Below, piece by piece: positions 22,748 through 34,414 of a stretch of DNA of 64,000 bases. How positions within the stretch are numbered: position 1 is the first letter of the stretch; each line of letters opens with the position of its first letter. The position numbers and the translations under genes are program-made. The DNA comes from Pyronema omphalodes (lineage: Eukaryota > Ascomycota > Pezizomycetes > Pezizales > Pyronemataceae). The stretch covers positions 744,001-808,000 of the forward strand of contig JAJJXM010000009.1 of assembly GCA_024516155.1 (NCBI GenBank). Reading direction: 5' to 3'. Below the pieces are notes generated by a model, which saw only the letters and a program-made list of their open reading frames with translations, searched no databases and was not told where the DNA came from.

Positions 22748-22854
22748 TGGTTACCTCCATAAGTTTTGCAAAGTCTCGGACTGTCTGGAGGGATTGTTAG
22801 TATCGCAATTTCAAATCGTACAGAGGAATTGCAAACTATCAAGTAGTCCATCAT
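22600..22854 (-). CDS. Small hypothetical ORF whose 3' part is amplified in the tandem array
   Basis: An 84-codon frame starting MMDYLIVCNSSVRFEIAI and ending GGKVSKESL. I do not recognise it. The last ~50 codons lie inside the fourth unit of the 275-bp array, and the same segment with its stop recurs in the other three. The start is single-copy. No signal peptide is evident. It could be the terminal exon of a gene, or a chance frame caught in the array; reading-frame conservation in the copies follows simply from their near identity. Confidence 0.25.
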   Translation of the reverse strand: MMDYLIVCNSSVRFEIAILTIPPDSPRLCKTYGGNHTHIVLYNQSNFKTSLHGAWEDLPPNMMGYCSDDADMEADGGKVSKESL

Positions 22855-24100
22855 GGAAGAAAAAAGATGAGCAATTACCGTTGGTGGTGGTTTAACGTCA
22901 ATAATTTGACACGGCCGTCAGATACCAATAGTGGAGGAAAGATGGAGTTTTGTATATCCACGGATGGAAAGAGATGTTCTGCTGATAGCCTAGTGGAGGG
23001 TGTACATATGGCCCGGAGCTCCGGCTAGGCTTTCTTAAATCCACCCTCTTACCTACCTGGTAACTCTGTCTCTATGACCGCTACCGGTAACCTTATCCAA
23101 CTCTTCTCTTCTCTTCCCCATTTTCTTTTCTGTACTGCGCATGCATGTGGCCTGGTACACAGCATTATCGACTGTTTCGGGGTTCGGAACAGAGGTTTTA
23201 TAAGAAATCTCCGTGTGTATATAGTACATTCCAGTGTTTCCCGTAGTTTGATCGGTCCGGTCTGGGATTCCAAGGGAACTATAATACACATCGGTGGTCC
23301 GCTCGGCACCTCAGACTAAAACCAACAGCAAATACGGTCCAAAGAGCAAATACTCAAGACATAAGTCGCGCTAGTTTACAGAGACAGTACCAGTGTACTG
23401 TTGCAAAAACAATTGAAAGTCCCATTGTCTTTTGGCCACTACGTGGTACCTCGTATCATGATGTAGGAAGTTTCTGGGTTGTCTATTAAAAAGTTGTTAT
23501 TTTATAAATCGTAAAACCAATGTTCAACAATAAAAACAGTTTAAATCACAGAAATTATGCAAGATGTCCCCGTCAAGACATCGAAATATCCAAGATACCA
23601 CTGAAAGTTTTTTTATGCAAATTAATACACCACTCGCTTAGACCCATGCCGCCGCACCAGCCGCGAAGAAGTTTCTTTTTTCAAAATTGAAATACTGACG
23701 CGAGACCCTTCACCGCCCAGTTGTGAATGGCCCGTCTGGAGATTCTGGTGGGAGGACAAGGGCATCTGGGGGTCACATGATGTGCCCAATCTCTGCCGAA
23801 TTGACGTTGCTGGCATGCTCATTGATGCACTCGATTGTTGCGGTTGAAGATAAGCTTGAAAAATTGCAGATGAAGAGGAACTTGAAGTTCGATTTACAAC
23901 TGCAGAAAATGACGGTGGAAAAAATTAGTTTTTAAAAAAAACTTTGTCGCGGCACATGCGGCAGGTGCTGCAGAACGGACCCAAGCGAGGGGTATATTGA
24001 AAATAACATTAAGCGACCAGGGTATCTTGGATATCTCGATGTCTTGACGGGGGAATCCTGCATAATATCCGATATATAATATATCCAAGTCCCAGCTGTT
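22855..24100. other. Intergenic region without supported genes
   Basis: About 1.25 kb between the 275-bp array and the octamer arrays. Short frames on both strands (23049-23319, 23622-23935) overlap one another and show no domain. The region is AT-rich from 23460 to 23620. Confidence 0.5.
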
Positions 24101-24290
24101 CAATCCACCAATCTACCAATCTACCAATCTACCAATCTACCAATCTACCAATCTACCAATCTACCAATCTACCAATCTACCAATCTACCAATCTACCAAT
24201 CTACCAATCTACCAATCTACCAATCTACCAATCTACCAATCTACCAATCTACCAATCTACCAATCTACCAATCTACCAATCTACCAATCC
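24101..24290. repeat. Octanucleotide array (ACCAATCT)n, about 23 copies
   Basis: Perfect head-to-tail copies of ACCAATCT run from 24107 to 24289, with an imperfect first unit. The strand contains no G at all and is potentially unwound. Confidence 0.97.
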
Positions 24291-24453
24291 AGCCACAACA
24301 AACTCCAGCTATAACACAAAAATTCAGTCTCGCTGCAGTAACCTCGATCATCAATAAGTCATAACCATTTCCAAATCCCCAAATCCCAATTCTTTTCAGG
24401 CCCCCGAGCTCTGTATACCCGGATATACTCTCATATCTGTATGTATTATCTAA

Positions 24454-24570
24454 GGGGGGGGGGGGGGGGGTCCTTAGTAGTGAATAGATAGCAGATGGTA
24501 AGATGGTAGGATGTTAAGATGTTAAGATGTTAAGATGTTAAGATGTTAAGATGTTAAGATGTTAAGATGT
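24454..24570. repeat. Poly-G run and (AGATGTTA)n octamer array
   Basis: A run of about 18 G lies at 24454-24471. It is followed from 24493 by about ten 8-bp units that drift from AGATGGTA to AGATGTTA and end at 24570. Confidence 0.9.
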
Positions 24571-25052
24571 ATGATATACCCATAACCAGAACCTCCTTTT
24601 ATTAGCCTATCTTACAATATCATATCATATCCAGTCCCTCTCAAATCCGCGTTGTAGTCCTTCCAAGTTCCCACCTCATACCATCTTCCATCTCTTCCTT
24701 CCTTCCTTCCTCCCCGGTTGTTGTGTGCGCGGTTGGTTCGGTAGATAGGTAAGTCTGTAAGTCGGTGTGCATATAGGAATCCGTATCCTCGCATCCTGGA
24801 CATCCTAAAACCCCAAGCCCAAACCCAAAGCCCTTAAAAGTAACTACCAACCCTCCTTTTAAAAACCTCAATAACCTGTGCCATATCCCTTCCGGCCTCC
24901 TGTTCTTCCCGTTTAATTCTAAGAACTGCTGCTGAGCCTCCGATGAAGACTGCAAAGATCGGGTCGGCGACGCTGTGGGTATGTTAGTTTTTTGTTTTTA
25001 TGATTTTTATGGGTTTTATGGTGGATTGGTGGGAGGGGAGGAGGGGACATGC

Positions 25053-25220
25053 GGGGATATGGGGATATGGGGATATGGGGATATGGGGATATGGGGATAT
25101 GGGGATATGGGGATATGGGGATATGGGGATATGGGGATATGGGGATATGGGGATATGGGGATATGGGGATATGGGGATATGGGGATATGGGGATATGGGG
25201 ATATGGGGATATGGGGATAT
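25053..25220. repeat. Octanucleotide array (GGGGATAT)21
   Basis: Exactly 168 bp, 21 perfect copies. Four-G runs every eight bases make it a strong G-quadruplex candidate on the plus strand. Because eight is not a multiple of three, all frames are open and produce spurious GYGDMGIW repeat proteins on both strands. Confidence 0.98.
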
Positions 25221-25278
25221 GTGGAATGGAGGTGCGTAGCGTATGTAGCGTATGTATGGAGCATTAAGGAGGATTTCG

Positions 25279-25350
25279 AGGATTTGTGGATTTGTGGATT
25301 TGTGGATTTGTGGATTTGTGGATTTGTGGATTTGTGGATTTGTGGATTGG
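25279..25350. repeat. Octanucleotide array (GTGGATTT)n, about 9 copies
   Basis: Nearly perfect 8-bp units directly downstream of the GGGGATAT array. A further short octamer array, (CCAAATCT) about 3.5 copies, follows at 25579-25605. Confidence 0.95.
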
Positions 25351-25605
25351 TATTCGAAAGCATGATGAACCCTGACGACCTAACAGTATACCGATACCAA
25401 GTCAATCAGTCTATCATGAAGCACTAGTTCCCCAAGCTACCCCCACACTCCTGAGAGCATTTCCATTTGTATCGACCAAGCCATGACGGGTGTTTGAATG
25501 GTATAACCGTATAGCTAGGTGTCGATATCTAAGCTGGTAGATATGTAGGCCGGTATTCGCTATTCGCTATTCACTGCTCTCCAAATCTCCAAATCTCCAA
25601 ATCTC

Positions 25606-26448
25606 CCAATCCCCAAATCCCAGCAGCCATACACCAGAGCTGGAGCCGGGGCTGACAGTCGATAGCTTGCTCAGTTGTGAATTTGAACCGCCTTACACAA
25701 CAGCAAGAAGCTATTCTATCCGAGGTCTGAACCCAAAGCCGCGTACAGCTGTAAGGGCTTGAAAAAAAAGCGAAGATACTGTATACATACCGAGAGATAA
25801 GGTATTGGTAAGCCATAGTGAGCTGGTGGCGTTGCTGCTTTACTTTGCTGCTTTGCGTCGCTTCGCGTTGCTTCGCTTCGGTGTGGGAGCTGCGGGGATG
25901 TAGTGTGGAAGTTGGAAGTTAAGTTCCGCGCATCGCGGCGCACGCGTTACGCTGGAGTTGCCGCTGTGGATTTTAGTGCGGGACTAGGATTGTGATAAAG
26001 TTGAGGTGATGTGACAGCTTGATTTAGGATGGATTTTTACAGTGTTTTTATGGAGATTTCGTGAGGAGTTGGTTTGTTTGGATTTATTTGGAAATTATGG
26101 ATTTTTTTGATCAAGTATATCACTTGCTTGACGAAAGACCCTCGTTTCACGCATGACCGCCATCTCTCTCCGAGTACTGATATTCCAGACTCCGAGCCCA
26201 TAGAAATGGGAAAAGAGAAACATGTAACATATATACTGCCTCATACTTCCGCATACTCCCTCCACTTTCCCAATCACACGCACCCATCCCTCCATCCCTC
26301 ATCACAGTCCAGTAGCAAAACTCGATTGGATTTATTTTGTCTATTTCCCCACAAGAGATTCCATATATATAGACACAATACTGATATCGTACACCCCACC
26401 GAACCCACCCAGCCATTCCCCCACCAATTTTTAGTCCCAATAATCTGT
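25606..26448. other. Intergenic region downstream of RSM27
   Basis: About 840 bp. The stretch 25826-25885 is a GCTTTGCTGC/GCTTCGC low-complexity motif that recurs elsewhere in the window. The part next to 26449 should be the RSM27 3' UTR. No gene is supported. Confidence 0.5.
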
Positions 26449-27298
26449 TTATTTCTTTGATCGTTTCTCGGGCTTGACGCGAACCTTCTTGGGAGCACCC
26501 TTTCCACGGCTCTTAGCTCTGTAGGAGAAGAAGAGAAGAATATGTTAGCTGCTGTTTCTTTTTCAAGGTTTCCAAAAGCACCAAATTGCTCCTCATCTCT
26601 AAGAATATATGTCTCTAGCCCCCATACCCGGAGCCCCCATATCCCAAGCCCACACCCCACCCCCAGGGAAGAATCCAAAAACATACCTCTCAACATTCTC
26701 CAACCTCATCTCCTCATCCTCATCAACAAAGTCCATATCAGGCCATTGTTTTCTGAACGTCTTAATCGAGACCAATTTCGGAAGATAATAGTCCTTGAGA
26801 GCTTCTCCCTTAAGTCTCTGTCTCAGGATTTTGTTTCCGGTTCTTGCGCCGGTGGGGTTGAAGGTTGTGCCGAAAATCGAGGCTGACAACTAGAGTAGTG
26901 ACATAGAGGTCAGTTTGATCCAACCAAGGCAAGGCATTACAAGGCAAGGTGGTTCTGAGAAAGAGAGCATTGCGACGAAGAGCGAGAGAGCCGGAGAGCG
27001 AGAACAGAAGCGAGATATCGGATAGGTATATATCGGCAGCAGGATATCAATGTGTAGGTAGGTATGTAGGTAGGTATGTAGGTCATAGGTCGATTATCAA
27101 GCCGCGTGACATAGGTATCTCGGAGGTTTCGTAGGAGACGCGCGCGGCGAAGCGGAGGAGCCGGGTTTGGCGGGGTAACATTCGCGTTCCGTGTTGCATT
27201 ATATATCGCGCTCTCTCATGACAATTGTTTAACGGGACAAAAATAAAGGAACGTACCTTCTTCAGCTCCAATAATCTCGATCTCGCGACGGAAGCCAT
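26449..27298 (-). CDS. RSM27: Mitochondrial small-subunit ribosomal protein mS33 (Rsm27/MRPS33)
   Basis: Component of the mitochondrial 37S ribosomal subunit. Exons on the minus strand are 27298-27257, 26889-26687 and 26518-26449, with donors GTACGT and GTATGT and acceptors CTCTAG and CTACAG. The product is 104 residues, a usual size for the family. Diagnostic segments are MASVARSRLLELKK at the start, SIFGTTFNPTGARTGNKILR, then KDYYLPKLVSIKTFRKQWPD, and a basic C-terminus (GKGAPKKVRVKPEKRSKK). The first intron is 367 nt, long for this region, and contains a TAGGTAGGTATG microsatellite (27053-27083). Confidence 0.92.
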
Positions 27299-27861
27299 GG
27301 TTTGTTCGATGCGGTTGGAGAGGCTCTGCGATGCTTTTGCGGGTGTCTCGTTGGTGTTGCTAGACTTTCCGCGCTAGTGCGTAAACGCTAGATACGCTAT
27401 TCTAAGAATGGCTTAGAGGTATATTCTTGCGCACTGAAGGAGTTCAGCTGAGCGTGTTTCATCCGGGAATGCCGGCGGCACAATTGAGGAGTCAAATTCG
27501 GTACAACGCAAACCAAAATCACATCGAATCAATTGAGTATAACACCTGAATTCTTGTCACTTACTTCGCCATCACAGTTTTAATTGCATTATCACGGTTT
27601 CGATTTCGTTATGTCACGGGAACAAGACTTAATTCATCATCATAATTTCATTGATGTATAAAAGGATATCAACGCACGCGATTCCAGAAAAAAAAAAAGA
27701 GGTTTCTATGATGAAATCAAAGTGCCTTTCAGGCTACATATAACCAAAACAACCCATTTTGAAACCCTACAACTACAAATTCTAACGCCAAATATTACAC
27801 AGCCTACATTCCATGGAGTACTATTCCACAGCGGCTAATTGTCTCATCGTCATTCCACCAT
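27299..27861. other. Intergenic region between RSM27 and citrate synthase
   Basis: About 560 bp holding the RSM27 promoter and the citrate synthase 3' UTR (both genes on the minus strand). It is AT-rich with a poly-A run near 27688. No other gene is seen. Confidence 0.5.
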
Positions 27862-27972
27862 TTACAAAGTAGCTCCGACAATCTCGGCGTACTTCTCAGT
27901 GGAGAAAGACTTGGGGCGCTCAATAGGAGCTCCGACAGCACGGTCAATGATGAGCTGAGGAAGAACTCCGAG

Positions 27973-28003
<31 letters not shown>

Positions 28004-28628
28004 TAGTTGGCCTCAGTGAGTCCGTAGTACTGGAGGAGGACTCCGGAGTGGGCGTCAACGTTGGGGTAGGGGTTCTTGGTCTTTCCGTGCTCGGTAAGGA
28101 CACCAGGAGCGATCTTGTAGACCTGGGAGACGAGCTTGAAGAGAGGGTCCTCAGGAAGCTTCTTGAGGGCGAACTCGCGCTGGGAGGTGTAACGGGGGTC
28201 AGTCTTACGGAGAACGGCGTGTCCGTATCCGGGAACGACACGTCCAGCGTTAAGGGTAGACCAGAGGTAGTCCTTGATAGAAGCGTCAGAGATGTCGTCA
28301 CCGACGGCCTTCTTCATCTCGGTGAGCCAGTTAAGGACCTCCTGGTTGGCAAGTCCGTGAAGGGGACCGGCAAGACCGTTAAGTCCGGCAGCGAGGGAGA
28401 GCATGGGGGAAGAGAGAGCGGATCCGACCAAGTGGGTGGTGTGGGCAGAGACGTTTCCTCCCTCGTGGTCAGAGTGGATGGTCAAGTAAAGACGCATGAG
28501 GTCAACGAAGTCCTTGTTTCCTCCGAATCCGAGCTGGTTGGCCAAGTTGAATCCGTAGTCCTTGTCCTTCTGGATGGGAGCGACCTTTCCGTCCTTGTAG
28601 ATGTTACGGTAGATCTTAGCGGCAATGG

Positions 28629-28659
<31 letters not shown>

Positions 28660-29454
28660 CTCGAAGGTGTAGTTCCAGTAGTCCTTCTTGTGGACTCCCT
28701 TGGCGTAAGCCTTAGCGAAGGAAGACTCGTGCTCAAGAGCGGTGACGGCAAGAGAGAACTGAGCCATGGGGTGGAGGGTGTTGGGGCAGCGGTCGATGAG
28801 CTCCTCAACGAACTTGGGGACATCGGAACGGGCAGCCCACTCAGCGGAGAGAGCGCGGACCTGCTCCTCAGTGGGAACCTCTCCGGTCAACAAGAGCCAG
28901 AAGAGACCCTCAGGAAGGGGCTCCTCTCCTCCGGGAGCACGGGGAAGGACAGCCTGGCACTCAGGGATCTTTGTGGATGTCAGTATTGCGGGTTGACAAA
29001 ATGGCGACGCGGGGTTCTTACGGTCTTTCCACGGAAACGGATACCCTCCTCAGAGTCGAGGACGGATCCCTCCCAGACGAGAGACTTAACACCACGAGCT
29101 CCTCCGTAGACCTGGTCAAGAGTAACCTCTCCGATGACCTTGGATCCGTGCTCCCTGGAATCTGGTTAAAATCGCCATCTATCGCTGTGGGGAGTATAAT
29201 ACTGACTTGCGAAGCTTCTTGATCTTCTCGATGTTCTCGGGGATCTTGGCGGCGAAGGTCTCCTTGAGGGTCTGATGGATACCGCGTTAGAATCACGTTC
29301 TGGCTGATGGAACAACGCTCTCATGGCGTACCTTGGGCTTAACCGCGGAGTAGTAGCGGTAACCAGCCCGCTTGACGGCGAATCCAGCCGCAGAGGAGAC
29401 GGAAGCCCGGAGGGCAGTCTGTGCCAAAGAGGAAACCTTGATAGCGGAAGACAT
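27862..29454 (-). CDS. cit1: Mitochondrial citrate synthase
   Basis: Condenses acetyl-CoA with oxaloacetate at the entry of the TCA cycle. Exons on the minus strand are 29454-29332, 29271-29207, 29154-29022 and 28968-27862, giving 475 residues, typical of fungal mitochondrial enzymes. Exon 1 is a mitochondrial presequence rich in Ser, Ala and Arg ([20 protein letters not shown]). Conserved blocks include [20 protein letters not shown] (first catalytic His), [16 protein letters not shown] (second catalytic His) and [18 protein letters not shown] (catalytic Asp). The SREHG/KEHGS junction and RFRGKT|IPECQ confirm the small exons. Codons are strongly biased towards C-ending, as in highly expressed genes, which also explains a long antisense open frame. 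Confidence 0.97.
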
Positions 29455-32400
29455 TATGGATGATGGTGTATGTGGGGAACTGTGAAGGTTGAAGGGGAAA
29501 GAAGAGAAGAAGTAGTTGCGGCGGGGAGGCCAAAAAAAAGATGACGAGGGGGGTGGGGGATTCTCGGGACCGGAATGAAACAGGGTTAGGCGCGCTACCA
29601 GGGTCTTCGCTGTGCTTCGAACGAGTAACGGGATAGGTCGGCTTCATGGAGATACCTTAGAGCAACTCTACTCTCCGGCTGTCCGATGGTGAACTTCCAT
29701 CGAAGCGGCCCCGCGCAGCTTCACGACTATCAGAATGTGGAGATATCTATTTTGGTACAGACGGACCAATTCCCCGCAAAATTCAATACAGAATATGGTC
29801 AAGCTGGACAGCTGAGCTTGAAGCCTAATGAGACGTTGCATCCGGAGCGTTTCGAGGTGCGGTCATGTAATTTCATCACGGATCACTTCCGGAATCCGAA
29901 GTTTGGAGGTTCTCTTAGCTCAATTGGTGCAAGAGAGTGGGGGATTATGTAATGGTTTGTTTGGGCTTCATGGCATCTTCAACGTTTGAAAGGCATTTTG
30001 TTGTGATTTTTGGTGTATGGTTGATACGGAAAATACCAGCACTTTTGATCACGGCCTTCGTTGCGGCGAGGCAATTTCCATCCTGTGCTGTTGGCAGGAA
30101 CCTGTCTTCGGGATTCCCGTGGGGGAAACCACCAGTTGCTCCGCACCACCACCCGGGAATGCATAGTGGGTCGAAATCTTGGCAAAGTAGCGAATCGACA
30201 GGACACCTAACGAACCCAACTCTGAGCCAACTGACTGCGCATCCCCAACAACAAGCTGACACCCGAACAAAGCACGATCCACTCGCATATGACAGATGTT
30301 CAACCGATTGATTACCGAATGAATACTGTGTCCCGATCCACTATAAAACGCCATCATTCAAAGCCTCATTCCAATTGAAACCAAATTGTAAAACCTCCCA
30401 AGACATCCATACGTCGTCTTTCATCAGCCGTTGCGATCGGCCGTCCGGTCATATGGATACAACCAGCGGTCCGAGTGCACGTAATTGCTCCGAACGAGAC
30501 CACCTCGGCTTTAGCCGGTACCGAGAATTATGAATTGCCGCTCGCACCGATGGATGTTCCGCGAAACTCATGGCCCATCCATAAAAAGGCTGATATCAAT
30601 GCTCCATACATAACTGCGAACAGGCCGATATTCGTTATCTGATCAGGGCCAACAAGCTTATCACATGTTCCTTATCTCCTTTGGCTAACCCAAAAGAATC
30701 ATGGGGTGAAGGGAAGGACGAAGCTCGAACGCACATCGTCGGGGCTAGTCTGCCGACAAGGCAGAAATGGAGCTTGTAAACTTCAATTGCCTATATCATC
30801 GATGACATATGAATAGTAAACCACTTTAAAGCATTCCTTCATGAGCTGTCGTTTAGATGGAATTCCTTAGATATGGAGCTACTCCACAAAGTCCAGCGAA
30901 CGGCATCGATCCATCTCTCCATGGGTGAACGGCAATTGCCTTCATCATTCCATCAACATGAAGGGCCAAAGTCTCACCATCAAGGTTCCAAAAGCTTCCC
31001 CATTAAGATTGCTATCGAAATTACATCGCCGAATTATTCGTAGCAGCAAGCTCAAGTCCAGGGAGTCCACATGTGTCACTAGAGCCTCGTCCCGATAGGC
31101 CATCTATCAACTTTGGAAGTTCATTTAACAGCCGGTCCCGCTGTTCACATGGTAGCTAAGCTTTCTCGAACCTAGGAAACCCAAAGAACCTAAAGAACCT
31201 AGAGAATTTTACAAGCCCGGAGAGGACCGTTTGTGCTTGTGTGTGTGCCTTAGATGCCGAATACCGGTACAGACCATCTTGAAATTCCTTAAAACCCCCC
31301 TAGCTCTTCGGCAGAGTGATCCGAATAAAATATAGGGCCGATAGATTGTAGCTCGGGTTTCAAGTTAATCCGTTAGCCTTAGGGATGATATCAGGCTTTC
31401 TCCGGGAGGACTGGTGAAGATTGGTCTTTATTGCTGCTGCTGCTGGAGGAATGTGCTATGACTAGCCAATGGTTGGATATCACGGTTAAAGAAACGGTTG
31501 TGTTTCAGATAGCCAAGAGATTAAGATGGCTATTTGAAGTCTTGAGATGGATAAAGAAGATGAATAGGCTAATTTATATGCCAACGTTACATAAGGCTGA
31601 AATTCGACGTTCGAGTTCAGAGTTGACACCTGGGATACTTATTCGGAAACAGTACTTCGGGAGAATCGGCTCGGATATATCCAACTGAAAATATAAAGAT
31701 TATCTACGTAGATTCATTAGGCCTATTCGTTGGAGAGCTTCGTACTACGCAAACTCAAGTCCAAATGCAGCTGATGGTGAAAATCTGATCGAAAGAGAAA
31801 TATTTATCCTCTCATCACAATTCCTTACTGAGAGATAAATAGTATGTAATCCAGATAAAGCTAAATCATTTCTCCAATCCAGTAAAACATTAAATCAATA
31901 TAATAGCATCATCCAACAAATCGTAACAGAATAGGTGATAGACAGAAAGTTGTTTTTATATCTATCATATATTTCATTCCTCAGCAGTTTAGAATTCCGT
32001 ATGAAAGTAAGTAGATCATCCCATAAAAAACTGCTGCATAAATCTCAATTAAAAATAGCTTTTCGGCTTTTGTAAGTGCAGTGTCAAGCTTCAGAAGCCC
32101 CAATGGGGCTCAGGCACTTAAGTACCAAATAAAAAAGCGGTCTACCGACATTCATATACTATCACTCAATATATCGACATATCATCAATAACCGAAGTAT
32201 GTAGAACTATTCCCAGTGCAACAGTATAAAATATGCAAGTAATAAAAAATTCAAAGTGACAAGATATATATATTTGCCAAGCCCTATTATCTGTAAACTC
32301 ACTCTAAGGTGGGATACTACAATGAGTAAAACAATAGCCCAGCATCGAAGCAGGGAATTGATAACTTCCACAGTAAAATCAAGGACACTCCCTAAGTAAA

Positions 32401-32887
32401 AGTTTCTATATATCAATTTTCTCAAAATCAGAAACATCCCAACCACAGTCTACATATCAACCCGAAAAAGTAGTCACAACGGAAGCCAATGTGATACATA
32501 ATGTATCACTCGATTCATCACACCATCCCCGGTCGTTCCTAGTGTTTCCAATCCATAACGTTTCATAACTCTTATTCAAAATCACACACACACTAATTAT
32601 CTAGAATCAAACAAATATCCGACTAATTATAATAACCTACTTCAAAAGCACAAGACCTGTACTGAAGCCCGTCTATGATTCAATCCATGGAAACCGCAGG
32701 CCATATCATAATGGCCACATACCCGCCTCAAAAGAGACCCATAAGAGGCTTTCTTTTCACCCTGGATCCTTTTGAAGCTCCTTCTACCCTTCCTTCGCTT
32801 TTCCTCCCTTCCTCTCTTTCTTTATTCCCCCCGTAGCCTCCTCTCGATTACCATTGTCACCGCTATTATACCAAAGTCATGCGTTTA

Positions 32888-32954
<67 letters not shown>

Positions 32955-34277
32955 CTTAACCGTTTCCAACCGTAAGGTTATGAAGTGGCCTGTGTTAATA
33001 AACATATTTAGGCCCCTGTCTGTAATCCCGGAGGCCTACTGGGAAAAGCCCTAGAGCACTCTTCGTTTTTCGGGGCCACAGCACCCTGGTGTTCTCTGTG
33101 CTGATTTTCTTTCGCGTCACTATAGTCTAGAGCCCGGTACGCTCAATGATTACTCCACCGAGTTGTTCCCCTCATTCCTCTTCCCTTCCCTTCACACCTC
33201 AATCTTTCTCATTTTTTCGGGCCTTATACAGCTGCCGGGCCGCTTCTTCCCCTTCTCTCCTCCTCTGTCCCTCCGCCTGCTCGGGCCTTCCTATTTAGCC
33301 TTCGCGCTGCCCCTCCTTGCCTCTCTCTCCGGGCTCTTGTCGTCGGTGTGATTAGTTGAAGGTGGTCATTGTCTAAGACAATCTGGACATTAATTCCTCC
33401 ACTTTTGATAATACAGAAGTTAAACTCCGCCACCGTGGAATGGACAGCGAGCACCGCTGAATCCAAGACCACCTTTAAATCCCCGGAAATGCCAGCCATT
33501 CATGTTGGCTTGTTTAGCTCACATTAACCGTCTTGCTACCGAAACACAATCCAGAATAACCAAAGAATGGATTCGGATTGACCCGGAGAACAGCAAGTCC
33601 TACCGGCCTAAAAAATCCGGGGGAGTAAGGAAGGCTCTTCAGAATACTTCGAAGAAAAAAGGAGCAGCCTTCCTTTAGCTGGCGTTCGGTCATGACCTTG
33701 TTGGGACATATCTTGTATGAACGAAAAAGAAAGAATCGGTCACTTGTTTTTTTTTACTCCTGCAACTCTGGAAAGAAATATATTCGTGGGTAACTATTTG
33801 GGAGGTGCCAAGAGTTGAAGCAGGAGATTCTGGACCTCAAGAGAAAGGTCGAGGGTCTGAATGGGCCTGGGAAGTTGCGAGGCAGGAATGAGGATGAATA
33901 TGGTATCGTTATTTTGCTCCCCATCCCCTGTTCTCCCAACACTCCCTCGCCCCTGCCTCCCCACCTCTCTGCAAGTCACCGTGCTACCTAACCTTGCCTT
34001 GCATCTCTTTTAAAGCTAATATCTAGTGTAAGTAACGCCGACTAAGTTCAGGGTGTGATAATCTATGATGGCATGTATGGTGTAAATATCATCTTAGCAG
34101 GTTTAGCAGAGAGGTTAATTGAGTTGAGAAGTAGAAGCCTCAAATGACATATATATATTGGTGAAAGAGAGTAAATTCCAATAGGGATGGTTTCTATAGC
34201 TGGATAACGAAACCAACAAACATAATTCAGTGAACCTTTTCTATGGAAAATCTAGCATATAACTTACCCGGCTGTGG
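29455..34277. other. Gene-poor region upstream of citrate synthase
   Basis: About 4.8 kb. The citrate synthase promoter must lie next to 29455. The rest (30.3-34.2 kb) is AT-rich DNA with many stops. It contains an (ATTG)n microsatellite at 32887-32954 and a sequence at about 33757-33850 that is repeated at 36845-36935. A minus-strand frame at 33224-33499 begins plausibly (GISGDLKVVLDSAVLAVHS) but ends in Arg/Gly low complexity, and I cannot name it. No host gene is supported. Confidence 0.5.
32887..32954. repeat. (ATTG)n microsatellite
   Basis: About 17 near-perfect tetranucleotide units. Simple tetramer tails of this kind terminate some non-LTR retrotransposons, but no linked coding sequence was recognised. 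Confidence 0.95.
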
Positions 34278-34303
34278 TTTTTTTTTTTTTTTTTTTTTTT
34301 TTT
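34278..34303. repeat. Poly-T tract (26 T)
   Basis: An uninterrupted T run about 80 bp left of the LINE target duplication. It could be the poly-A tail of an antisense retro-insertion, but no matching element or target duplication was found. Confidence 0.7.
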
Positions 34304-34414
34304 GAAAAGAAATTCCAAAATATGAGGACTGTTAAGTTATAGTAGGTTAGTAATTACCTATACAACTTTTTCTTCGTATCAAAATGTATGAATCGATAAC
34401 CGGACCGCACACCT

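Noticed and set aside
24101..24290. CRISPR-like array
   Set aside because: The units are contiguous 8-mers without spacers; this is a minisatellite in a eukaryotic genome.
24975..25427. A 150-residue GYGDMGIW-repeat protein and similar frames on both strands
   Set aside because: Produced by the (GGGGATAT)21 array, which is open in all frames; no gene features surround it.
28048..29109. A 353-codon plus-strand open frame
   Set aside because: It is antisense to citrate synthase and crosses its introns; explained by the same codon-bias effect.
33224..33499. A 91-codon minus-strand frame beginning GISGDLKVVLDSAVLAVHS
   Set aside because: The beginning looks protein-like, but the end is Arg/Gly low complexity; I could not assign it to a known transposon or host family.
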